A stretch of DNA of 22,796 nt from Armatimonadota bacterium. Lineage in GTDB: Bacteria; Sysuimicrobiota; Sysuimicrobiia; Sysuimicrobiales; Kaftiobacteriaceae. The stretch covers positions 1 through 22,796 of the forward strand of contig JAIBHM010000023.1 of the NCBI GenBank assembly GCA_020028535.1, in the 5' to 3' direction. The position numbers were made by a program, and so were the translations under genes. The notes under the pieces are model-generated. The model did not search any database and was not told where the DNA came from. It saw only the letters and a list, made by a program, of their open reading frames with translations. Every line of letters starts with the position of its first letter. The first letter of the stretch is position 1. Positions 1-6,841 of the stretch are shown in pieces.

Positions 1-180
1 GGGATGGCCGTGCTGCTGATCTCCGCCTGGCTCGAGGAAGTGCTGTCGCTGTCGGACCGGATCGGCGTGATGTACGGAGGGGAGCTCGTCGCGGAGTTCC
101 GGCGCGGCGAGGCCACGGCCTATGAGCTGGGGCTGTACATGACTGGGGCGAAGCGCAAAGAAGCCGGCGCGACGGCATGA
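1..180 (+). CDS. ABC transporter ATP-binding protein, nucleoside/sugar type (3' end only)
   Basis: Only the last 59 codons are present, in frame from base 1 to the TGA at 178-180. The residues LLISAWLEEVLSLSDRIGVM followed by YGG match the region after the D-loop in the second nucleotide-binding domain of RbsA/YufO-type ATPases, which power sugar and nucleoside uptake from the cytoplasmic face of the membrane. That family usually reads ISAELEE here and naturally lacks the H-loop histidine in this domain; the Trp in ISAWLEE is a small deviation. The stop overlaps the start of the first permease (ATGA), so the ATPase and permease belong to one operon. The Walker A and B motifs lie upstream of the window, so ATPase competence cannot be judged. 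Confidence 0.85.
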   Translation, partial: GMAVLLISAWLEEVLSLSDRIGVMYGGELVAEFRRGEATAYELGLYMTGAKRKEAGATA

Positions 181-1328
181 AGGCCCGGTTGCTCCTCCTG
201 CAGATCGCGGCCCCGGTGGTTGCCATCCTCTTCGGGATGCTGATCTCGTCGATCATCATCCTCGCCATCGGCCGCAACCCGCTCGAGGTCTTCGGTATCA
301 TGGTGCGCTTCAGCCTGACCCGCACGGATAGCCTGTTCTCCATCCTCTTCAAGTCCACGCCGCTCATCCTTGCCGGCCTCGCCGTGGCCATGTCCTTCCG
401 CGTGAACCTCTTCAACATCGGCGTCGAGGGACAATACTACATCGGCGCCTTCTTCGCCGCCTACGTCGGGTTCACGCTGCGCGGACTGCCGCCTCTCGTG
501 CACCTGCCGCTCGCGCTCGCCGCGGCCATGATCGGCGGGATGCTGTGGGGATTGCTCCCGATCGTCCTGAAGCTGCGCCGGGGCGCCCATGAGGTCATCA
601 CCACGATCATGATGAACTACATCGCCTCCGCGTTGCTGCTGTACCTGATCGCCGACATCTTCCGCGATCCGGCGCAGGCGGGCACCCCGCGGGTGCGAAC
701 CCCGGACGTGGCCGGCGCCGCGCGGATCCCTTCGCTCGGCCCGTTCTTCGCGCAGTTCGGCCTGACGGGGTCGGACGTGCAGAAGGTGAACGCCTTGATC
801 ATCATCGGGATCGTCCTGGCCGTAGTGCTGGCCTACGCGCTCGCGCGCACCCGGTTCGGATACGAGGTACGGGCGGTCGCCGCGAATCCCCTTGCGGCCG
901 AGGCCGCGGGGATCCCTAACGCCCGCGTGCAGTTCCTTGTCTTCATGCTGAGCGCCGGCATCGCGGGACTGGTCGGACTCAACGACATCCTCGGCTTCTT
1001 CGGCTACCTCGACATCGACTTCCCCAAAGGACTCGGGTTTCTCGGCATCTCCATCGCCCTGCTGGCCAAGAACCATCCGATCGGGGTGATCCCCGCGGCG
1101 CTGCTGCTCGGCTTCCTCGACCGCGGCGCGCAGGGCGTGCAGTTCTTCGCCCGCGTCCCCAAGGAAACGATCGTGATCATGCAGGCGATCATCATCCTGG
1201 CGATCGTCGTGGCCTATGAGCTGATGACACGCTACGTCCGGGTCCAGCGCAAGCGTGAAGCACAGCTCGGGACACCGCCCGGCCCCCAGGCGGCGATGCA
1301 ACCGGGATCCGCGGAGGCCGGCTCGTAA
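177..1328 (+). CDS. ABC transporter permease, nucleoside-type (BPD_transp_2 family, YufP-like)
   Basis: This 383-residue protein is strongly hydrophobic, with about eight to ten membrane segments beginning at residues 5-32. It carries the family landmarks FRVNLFNIGVEGQYYIGAFF (about residues 75-94), RRGAHEVITTIMMNYIA and FGYEVRAVAANPLAAEAAGI. These identify the larger membrane subunit of importers of the RbsC/BmpA-linked class, many of which carry nucleosides. The ATG at 177 overlaps the stop of the ATPase, implying translational coupling. The C-terminal 25 residues are hydrophilic and rich in Pro, Gln and Ala, probably a cytoplasmic tail. Substrate cannot be read from the sequence; the downstream psuK-psuG pair suggests pseudouridine. 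The family assignment is firm, the substrate is inferred. Confidence 0.9.
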   Translation: MKARLLLLQIAAPVVAILFGMLISSIIILAIGRNPLEVFGIMVRFSLTRTDSLFSILFKSTPLILAGLAVAMSFRVNLFNIGVEGQYYIGAFFAAYVGFTLRGLPPLVHLPLALAAAMIGGMLWGLLPIVLKLRRGAHEVITTIMMNYIASALLLYLIADIFRDPAQAGTPRVRTPDVAGAARIPSLGPFFAQFGLTGSDVQKVNALIIIGIVLAVVLAYALARTRFGYEVRAVAANPLAAEAAGIPNARVQFLVFMLSAGIAGLVGLNDILGFFGYLDIDFPKGLGFLGISIALLAKNHPIGVIPAALLLGFLDRGAQGVQFFARVPKETIVIMQAIIILAIVVAYELMTRYVRVQRKREAQLGTPPGPQAAMQPGSAEAGS

Positions 1329-1332
1329 CTCG

Positions 1333-2304
1333 ATGGAGTATCTCACCTCGCTGGTCAGTCTGGCGCTCATCGCCTCGGCCATCCGCGTGACCATGCCCAT
1401 CCTGCTCGCCTCGCTCGGCGCTGTGTACTCTGAACGCGGGGGCGTGGTCAACATCGGGCTGGAAGGCACCATGGTGATGGGCACGTTCTTCGGGGCGGTT
1501 GGGAACTATTTCTTCGCGGAGGGATTTCCGGGGCTCGTGCGCGTGTTCCCCGATCTGGCGCCGATCGCGGGCGTGCTGGCGGCGATCCTCGCCGGGATCC
1601 TCTTCGCGTCCATCCACGCGCTGGTGACGGTCACATTCCGCGTCGACCAGATCGTCAGCGGCGTCGCGCTCAACCTCCTCGCGGCCGGCCTGGCGCGGTT
1701 TCTGAACATCCTGCTGTTTACGCAGTCGACGCAGTCTCCAGGCGTGAGAGGGTTTACGCCCATCGATATCCCGCTGCTCCGGGACATCCCGCAACTCGGA
1801 CCCCTCGTCCGCGGCATCTCGCCGATGATCATTGCCGCATTGCTGCTCGTCGTGCTCAGCCAGTGGGTGCTGCTGCGCACACGCTTTGGGCTCCGTCTGC
1901 GGGCGGTCGGCGAATATCCGCTCGCGGCCGACACGCTCGGCGTGGACGTCGCCCGCATGCGTTACGCCGGCGTGCTGTTGAGCGGCGCGCTCGCGGGGAT
2001 GGCCGGCGCTTACCTGGCCATCGAGCAGGCGCACCTGTACTTCGAAGGGATGACGCAGGGCAGGGGGTTCATCGCGCTCGCCGCCATGATCTTCGGCAAC
2101 TGGTGGCCGGTCGGGGCGCTTGGGGCCTCTGCGCTATTCGGGTACTTCGACGCGCTGAGCCTGCGCGTCGTCCGCCTGCCCGTCCCGTACCAATTCATCA
2201 GCGTCCTGCCTCACGTGGTGACCATCCTCGTGCTCGCCGGGTTCGTCCGACGGGCGCAGATGCCGGCTGCGGACGGCGTCCCCTATACAAAGGAAGAAGA
2301 ATGA
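1333..2304 (+). CDS. ABC transporter permease, nucleoside-type (BPD_transp_2 family, YufQ-like)
   Basis: This is the second membrane subunit of the importer, 323 residues starting MEYLTSLVSLALIASAIRVT. The signature SERGGVVNIGLEGTMVMGTF (about residues 33-52) and the later FGLRLRAVGEYPLAADTLGV are typical of the shorter permease that pairs with YufP-type subunits. I chose the ATG at 1333 because the reading frame upstream to 1255 overlaps the preceding gene and would add a basic, non-membrane leader unlike the family. The start lies 4 nt after the upstream stop, with a GGAGG at 1313-1317 somewhat far away. The stop overlaps the ATG of the kinase gene (ATGA). A periplasmic BmpA-like binding protein is expected but not in this window. 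Confidence 0.9.
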   Translation: MEYLTSLVSLALIASAIRVTMPILLASLGAVYSERGGVVNIGLEGTMVMGTFFGAVGNYFFAEGFPGLVRVFPDLAPIAGVLAAILAGILFASIHALVTVTFRVDQIVSGVALNLLAAGLARFLNILLFTQSTQSPGVRGFTPIDIPLLRDIPQLGPLVRGISPMIIAALLLVVLSQWVLLRTRFGLRLRAVGEYPLAADTLGVDVARMRYAGVLLSGALAGMAGAYLAIEQAHLYFEGMTQGRGFIALAAMIFGNWWPVGALGASALFGYFDALSLRVVRLPVPYQFISVLPHVVTILVLAGFVRRAQMPAADGVPYTKEEE

Positions 2305-3197
2305 CCGCTGTGGTGGTCGGCGGCGCGAACGTGGACGTCATCGCCGCCTCCACCGGCCCGCTGCTGCACGGGGTGAGCAACCCGGGCCGTATCCGGATCA
2401 GCGCGGGCGGGGCAGGGCGCAACGTTGCCGAAAATCTGGCGCGCCTTGGCGTCTCGACCCGCCTGATCGCGGCGGTGGACGCACGTCCCATGTCGGATCT
2501 GGCCATCGAGCAGGCGGCACGGGCCGGCGTGGACGTAAGCGGGATTATCCGCGTCTCGGGTCGCGGCAACTACTACACGGCTATTCAGAGCGGGGGCGCG
2601 GTAGAGTGGGCGGTGGCCGACATGTCGGCGGCCGAATCGCTCACACGCGACAACCTCGATGTGCACGCATCGGCCATTCGCGCAGCCGATGCGGTCATCA
2701 TCGACGCCAACCTCGCGCCGGCGACCATCCAAAGAGCGGCGGAGCTTGCAGGCGGACGAAGACTGTGCCTGCTCCCGGTATCCTCTGCCAAGGCGCCACG
2801 GATTCGCGCTGTATTGTCCAAAGCTTCCCTCATCGTGCTGAGCGCGGGCGAAGCCGAAGTCCTCACCGGGGCGCGGATTGACACGCCGAAAGACGCCCTT
2901 GGGGCGGCCCGGACGATACAGCCCTCGCCCGCCTCCACCGTCATCATCACGGTGGGAGCCCAGGGCCTCGGCTGGGTGGCGGGCGAGGCACTTTGGATCG
3001 AGCCCATCGCCGCGCCTGTAGTGGACCCATCCGGCGCGGGGGATGCCGTTGCCGCCGTCGCGGTCTTCGCCCTGCTCACAGGAATGGATCCCCACCAGGC
3101 CGCGCGGCTCGCCATGATCGCCGCCTCGATGACGCTCTCACTTGAAGGCGCCACGCACCCCGGACTCTCCCTGGACGCGCTCCATGCCAGAGCGTGA
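2301..3197 (+). CDS. psuK: Pseudouridine kinase, PfkB family
   Basis: This 298-residue ribokinase-fold enzyme most likely phosphorylates pseudouridine at the 5' position using ATP, in the cytoplasm. It opens with GGANVDVIA, and SNPGRIRISAGGAGRNVAEN (PfkB signature 1) closely resembles the SNPGKIKFTPGGVGRN segment I recall from E. coli PsuK. The second signature DPSGAGDAV holds the catalytic base Asp248 and anion-hole glycines. The C-terminal MTLSLEGATHPGLS also follows the PsuK pattern. The ATG at 2301 has an AGGAAG just upstream and overlaps the permease stop by 4 nt. Downstream it overlaps psuG by 14 nt. The reading frame is open far upstream, but that part is antiparallel noise over the permease. 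Other PfkB sugar or nucleoside kinases are possible, but the psuG neighbour argues for this role. Confidence 0.88.
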   Translation: MTAVVVGGANVDVIAASTGPLLHGVSNPGRIRISAGGAGRNVAENLARLGVSTRLIAAVDARPMSDLAIEQAARAGVDVSGIIRVSGRGNYYTAIQSGGAVEWAVADMSAAESLTRDNLDVHASAIRAADAVIIDANLAPATIQRAAELAGGRRLCLLPVSSAKAPRIRAVLSKASLIVLSAGEAEVLTGARIDTPKDALGAARTIQPSPASTVIITVGAQGLGWVAGEALWIEPIAAPVVDPSGAGDAVAAVAVFALLTGMDPHQAARLAMIAASMTLSLEGATHPGLSLDALHARA

Positions 3198-4113
3198 TCT
3201 CCCCGAGTTCATCCATCTCTCGCCTGAGATCCGCGACGCCTTGAGCACCGCGACGCCGGTCGTGGCGCTGGAGTCCGCGGTGATCTCGCATGGCCTCCCT
3301 CATCCCACGGGACTCGATACGGCGGCGGGCCTCGAGACCGAGGTGCGGGCTCACAGCGCCGTTCCGGCCACCATCGCCGTCAGCGAGGGCCGTCTCTTGG
3401 TCGGTGCAGGAGCCGGTGAGCTGGCGCGATTGACCGGACCGGAGGCGTGGAAGATCGCGGAGCGCGACCTTCCTGTGGCCGTTGCGGCGCGCGCCACGGG
3501 CGGCACCACGGTTTCGGCGACGATCGCCATCGCGCAGATGGCTGGCATCGACGTGATGAGCACCGGCGGCATCGGGGGCGTCCACCTCGGAGCGGAACAC
3601 ACGTGGGATGTCTCGGCGGATCTCCCTGCGCTCGCGCGCCATTCGATCATCGTGATTTGTGCCGGCGCCAAAGCGATTTGCGACATCGCGAAGACGCTGG
3701 AGTACCTCGACACCGCGGGCGTGACGGTGGCCGCATTCGGGACCGACCGGTTTCCGAATTTCTACGCGGTCGACAGCGGGCGGGCCGCTCCGCGACGGAT
3801 CGACGAGCCCCGCGACGCCGCGGTGATCCTGGCCGCCAAACGCCGGCTCGGCCAGCCCGGGGCGGTCCTGGTTGCGAACCCAATTCCGCACGAGTCGGCG
3901 CTTTCCGCCGACCTCGTGCGAGAAGCAGTAGAGCGCGCGATCGCACAAGCGAAGGATGTGCATGGCGGAGAACTCACGCCTGCTCTCCTGAATGCCCTCA
4001 GCGACATCACCGGCGGGCGCACCCTGCGGGCCAACCTCGCGCTCCTGCGCGCCAACGCGCGACTCGCCTCGCTGATCGCGCGCGAAGCCGCACAGGAAAG
4101 CCTCCGCGGGTAA
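3184..4113 (+). CDS. psuG: Pseudouridine-5'-phosphate glycosidase
   Basis: This 309-residue enzyme (family usual about 305) reversibly splits pseudouridine 5'-phosphate into uracil and ribose 5-phosphate, breaking a C-C glycosidic bond. Visible family motifs are VALESAVISHGLPHPTG with Glu30, GGIGGVHLGAEHTWDVSADL with Asp146, VICAGAKAICDIAKTLEYLD with Lys163 (the Schiff-base lysine, 17 residues after the Asp as in E. coli PsuG), and the C-terminal TLRANLALL with Asn284. All catalytic positions are therefore present. I chose ATG 3184 (MPERDLPEF) because starting at 3142 would overlap psuK by 56 nt and add a non-conserved leader. The 14-nt overlap with psuK implies coupled translation, and together they form a complete pseudouridine breakdown pathway. 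Confidence 0.95.
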   Translation: MPERDLPEFIHLSPEIRDALSTATPVVALESAVISHGLPHPTGLDTAAGLETEVRAHSAVPATIAVSEGRLLVGAGAGELARLTGPEAWKIAERDLPVAVAARATGGTTVSATIAIAQMAGIDVMSTGGIGGVHLGAEHTWDVSADLPALARHSIIVICAGAKAICDIAKTLEYLDTAGVTVAAFGTDRFPNFYAVDSGRAAPRRIDEPRDAAVILAAKRRLGQPGAVLVANPIPHESALSADLVREAVERAIAQAKDVHGGELTPALLNALSDITGGRTLRANLALLRANARLASLIAREAAQESLRG

Positions 4114-4129
4114 TTGAAGACAGTGGTCG

Positions 4130-4918
4130 ATGGTGACAGACGTCGGAATCGGCGAGCGCCTGCGCAACGCTCGCGAAGCGAAAGGTCTCAGCCTGCAGGC
4201 GATGGAGGGGATCACGCGGATTCGCGCGGTCTACCTCCAGGCCTTAGAAGACGAGCAGTTCGACCGGCTGCCGGCGCCCGTGTACGCGAAAGGCTTCCTC
4301 CGTACCTACGCGGGGGCACTCGGCCTCAACCCGGAGCAGCTGGTGGAGCAGTACACGGGTGGGTTCGAGGCCCCCACCCAGTCCATTGTCGGTGTCCATC
4401 CGGTCGAGATCCCGATCCGCCCGGCAGCGCAACGCTCACCATTGCGGCGCGGCGCGACCCTGGCCGGAATCTTCCTCCTCGCCGGTGTCCTCGTGATCGG
4501 CATATTCGGGTATCTGCAGCTGCGGCGGTTCGGCGAGCCCGTTCCTCCCGAAACCGTCGCTCCACCGCCGGCTGTACCCGAATCGTCCGCCGAACCTGTC
4601 AAACCCAACCCGCGGATCCCCGAGCCTCCGCCTTCCGAGACGGAACCCGAACGCCCGCCGCCGATCACGCCGCCTGTCGGAGGTATCAATATCGAGGTGC
4701 GGGCGAGCGATGCATCCTGGGTGCGTGTGATCGCCGACGGAGCAGTGGCCTTTCAGGGTATCCTGGCGGCCGGCGACGTTCGCACGTGGCGCGCCGAGCG
4801 CTCGCTCACGATCCGCGTCGGCAATTCCGAGGTCGTGCAGGTGCTGGTGAACGGCAGGGTGTTCCAGCCCACGACTCCCGGGCGCGTCTGGGAGGAAACG
4901 ATTGAAGCCCCGCAGTGA
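4130..4918 (+). CDS. rodZ: RodZ-like helix-turn-helix membrane protein
   Basis: This 262-residue protein has the RodZ domain order. A Cro/XRE-like helix-turn-helix lies at residues 6-75 (IGERLRNAREAKGLSLQAME, then YAKGFLRTYAGALGLNPEQL). A basic stretch QRSPLRRG is followed by one membrane helix at about 109-131. A long Pro/Glu-rich linker covers about 135-183, and a periplasmic beta-rich domain of DUF4115 type follows from 185. RodZ links the MreB cytoskeleton to the cell-wall elongation machinery. Start codon: ATG 4130; GTG 4133 is possible, and no strong ribosome-binding site is seen. In Bacillota rodZ (ymfM) lies just upstream of pgsA-cinA-recA; here cinA follows directly after 12 nt and pgsA is absent. 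Confidence 0.88.
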   Translation: MVTDVGIGERLRNAREAKGLSLQAMEGITRIRAVYLQALEDEQFDRLPAPVYAKGFLRTYAGALGLNPEQLVEQYTGGFEAPTQSIVGVHPVEIPIRPAAQRSPLRRGATLAGIFLLAGVLVIGIFGYLQLRRFGEPVPPETVAPPPAVPESSAEPVKPNPRIPEPPPSETEPERPPPITPPVGGINIEVRASDASWVRVIADGAVAFQGILAAGDVRTWRAERSLTIRVGNSEVVQVLVNGRVFQPTTPGRVWEETIEAPQ

Positions 4919-4930
4919 CGCCGCCTGATC

Positions 4931-6169
4931 ATGCGCGCTGAGATCATCTCCGTCGGCACGGAGCTGCTGCTCGGCCAGATCGTCGACACCAACGCCGCTT
5001 ACATCGCCCGCGAGCTCGCCGAACTCGGTATCGACATCTTCTTCAAGCAGACGGTGGGCGACAACCCCGGTCGGATTCAGGACGCCGTGCGGCTTGCCAT
5101 GAGCCGCGCAGACGCGATCATCATGACAGGCGGCCTGGGGCCGACCGAGGACGACCTCACCGTTGAGGCGGTGGCGGCGGCGCTCGGCGAAGAGCTGGTG
5201 CACAATCAGGAGGTCGCCGTACATATCAAGCGGTTCTTCGAGACGCGCGGTCGCGTGCCGCCGGACAGCGTGTTCAAACAGGCGCTGGTGCCGCGTACCG
5301 CGCAGGTCATCCCCAACGCGAGAGGGACCGCGCCCGGGGTCCATTTCGATCGCGATGGCCACATGATCTTCATGATGCCGGGCGTGCCGTTCGAAATGGA
5401 CGGCATGATGCGCGACTACGTCCTCCCGCACCTACGCGAGCGCACCACGGGGGCCGTGATTCGTTCCGTGGTACTGCGCGTGACGGGAGAAGGAGAGTCT
5501 GCGGTCGAGGCGCGCATCAAGGACCTGATCCGCGGCACCTCGCCTACGGTGGCCCCGTATGCCAAGCTGGGTGAGGTCCACCTGCGGGTGACGGCCAAGG
5601 GATCGCCCGAGGAAGTGGCCGGGCAACTCTCGCGCGGAGTGGCGCTGGTGCGGGAGCGGTTGGGCGAGCTCGTGTACGGGACGGACAGCGAGACGCTCGA
5701 AGATGTGGTGGCGGGAATGCTGACCTCGAAGCGGCTGACGATTGCGGTCGCGGAGTCCTGCACCGGAGGGCTCCTCGCGCAGCGCTTGACGAATGTACCC
5801 GGGAGCTCGGCGTACTTCGTGGAAGGTGTGGTCGCATACAGCAACGATGCCAAGGTCGATGTGGTCGGCGTCGATCCCGGGCTCATCGAGACACATGGTG
5901 CGGTGAGCGCGCCCGTTGCCGAAGCGATGGCCGAGGGGATCCGCGCCCGTGTCCGCACGGACCTCGGCGTCTCGATCACCGGCGTCGCGGGGCCAAGCGG
6001 CGGGACCGCAGAGAAACCCGTCGGGCTGGTCTTCATCGGCCTGACGTCTTCTCGCGGAGTGCTGCACCGGCGGCTTGCCTTCGGCTCTGAACCGGGCCGC
6101 CAGGGAATTCGCCACCTCGCGTCACAGGCCGCGCTCAACCTGATCCGGCTGCAATTGCTGCGTGCATGA
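4931..6169 (+). CDS. cinA: CinA family protein: competence/damage-inducible protein A with NMN deamidase domain
   Basis: This 412-residue protein has the full two-domain CinA architecture. Residues 1-170 form the molybdopterin-binding-like (MoCF) domain, with ISVGTELLLGQIVDTNAAYI and MTGGLGPTEDDLTVEAVAAA. Residues 255-410 form the CinA_C/PncC domain, with AVAESCTGGLLAQRLTNVPG, SNDAKVDVVGV and SITGVAGPSGGTAEKPVGL. The putative catalytic Ser276 and Lys308 of the nicotinamide mononucleotide amidohydrolase site are present, so NAD recycling activity (NMN to nicotinic acid mononucleotide) is likely; the N-terminal domain has ADP-ribose pyrophosphatase activity in some homologues. Its place before recA is classical, since in several Gram-positives cinA and recA are cotranscribed. 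Here recA has its own promoter. The stop overlaps thpR by 4 nt. Confidence 0.95.
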   Translation: MRAEIISVGTELLLGQIVDTNAAYIARELAELGIDIFFKQTVGDNPGRIQDAVRLAMSRADAIIMTGGLGPTEDDLTVEAVAAALGEELVHNQEVAVHIKRFFETRGRVPPDSVFKQALVPRTAQVIPNARGTAPGVHFDRDGHMIFMMPGVPFEMDGMMRDYVLPHLRERTTGAVIRSVVLRVTGEGESAVEARIKDLIRGTSPTVAPYAKLGEVHLRVTAKGSPEEVAGQLSRGVALVRERLGELVYGTDSETLEDVVAGMLTSKRLTIAVAESCTGGLLAQRLTNVPGSSAYFVEGVVAYSNDAKVDVVGVDPGLIETHGAVSAPVAEAMAEGIRARVRTDLGVSITGVAGPSGGTAEKPVGLVFIGLTSSRGVLHRRLAFGSEPGRQGIRHLASQAALNLIRLQLLRA

Positions 6170-6747
6170 ATGGGGCGCATCGCATCTTCGTCGCGGTGGC
6201 GCTGGAAGCATCGCTGCGCGAAGCCATCACCGACCTGGAACGGCGCCTCGAGGATGCGGGCGCGCGCCTGCGCTGGGTGAAGCCTGAGAACCTGCACTTC
6301 ACTCTCCGCTTCCTCGGCCACATCTCCGACGCCCAGCTCAACCGCGTCAAGACGGCCACACGCGAAGCCGCGGAGGGGGTAACCGCATTCGGGATCGGCC
6401 TGGCAGGAGTGGGAGTGTTCCCAAACGCGCGGCGGCCGAAGGTGGTGTGGATCGGCATCCGCGAGGGGGCAGACACTCTGCGGGATCTGGCCGCACGCCT
6501 GGATGACACCCTGGCCCGGCAGCGGTTCCCCAAGGAGCCTCGGGGGTTCCAACCCCACCTGACCCTTGCCCGGGTCAAGGAACCGCGTCCCTGGGGCGAT
6601 ATGGGCCCCACACTGGGCCAGTTTGAGGGTGTGGAGGTAGGCCGACAGGAGGTTCGCTCCCTCCTGGTCATGGAGAGCCTTCTGCGGCCCCAGGGAGCCA
6701 TCTACACACAGGTTGAGGAGGTTCCGCTCTCACCATACGAGAAGTAG
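6166..6747 (+). CDS. thpR: RNA 2',3'-cyclic phosphodiesterase (2H phosphoesterase, LigT-like)
   Basis: This 193-residue protein has both HxTx motifs that define the 2H phosphoesterase superfamily: NLHFTLRFLG with His44 and FQPHLTLARV with His131. The N-terminal RIFVAVAL strand and overall length match the ThpR/LigT family. These enzymes open 2',3'-cyclic phosphates on RNA to 2'-phosphates and can also ligate tRNA halves in reverse; the biological role is often unclear. The ATG overlaps the cinA stop (ATGA), so the two are translated together. The C-terminus ends 94 nt before recA, with the recA promoter in that gap. I see no truncation or missing catalytic residue. Confidence 0.93.
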   Translation: MNGAHRIFVAVALEASLREAITDLERRLEDAGARLRWVKPENLHFTLRFLGHISDAQLNRVKTATREAAEGVTAFGIGLAGVGVFPNARRPKVVWIGIREGADTLRDLAARLDDTLARQRFPKEPRGFQPHLTLARVKEPRPWGDMGPTLGQFEGVEVGRQEVRSLLVMESLLRPQGAIYTQVEEVPLSPYEK

Positions 6748-6773
6748 TAGTGGCTCATAACGCATCCGAGTCA

Positions 6774-6802
6774 TTGACAGGCGAACGAATGTTTGGTAGA
6801 CT
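6774..6802 (+). promoter_or_regulatory. recA promoter (sigma70-type)
   Basis: A perfect -35 box TTGACA at 6774-6779 is followed after exactly 17 bp by TAGACT at 6797-6802, which matches the -10 consensus at four of six positions. It lies in the 94-nt gap between thpR and recA. A strong ribosome-binding site AGGAGG at 6831-6836 precedes the recA ATG by 5 nt. The LexA box sits inside the spacer, so the repressor would block RNA polymerase directly. Likely the main promoter of recA through the SbcC/YhaN-like gene. Confidence 0.8.
6782..6795. promoter_or_regulatory. LexA (SOS) box
   Basis: The sequence CGAACGAATGTTTG fits the Gram-positive LexA/DinR consensus CGAAC-RNRY-GTTYG at every position. 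It is an imperfect palindrome lying between the -35 and -10 elements of the recA promoter, the usual place for SOS repression. The E. coli type box (CTG-N10-CAG) is not present. This indicates that the host has a LexA of the Bacillota/Actinobacteria type, although no lexA gene is in the window. Confidence 0.85.
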
Positions 6803-6841
6803 GCCCGCGAACAACGGCACCAAACCCCGCAGGAGGCAGCC

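Noticed and set aside
1255..1332. Earlier start for the second permease
   Set aside because: It would overlap the first permease and add 26 basic residues before the first membrane helix. ATG 1333 fits the family better.
120..1484. Long minus-strand open frame of 454 codons over the permease genes
   Set aside because: It is rich in Arg, Asp, Glu and His with no recognisable domain and lies opposite two clear permease genes. Such antisense frames arise by chance in GC-rich coding DNA.
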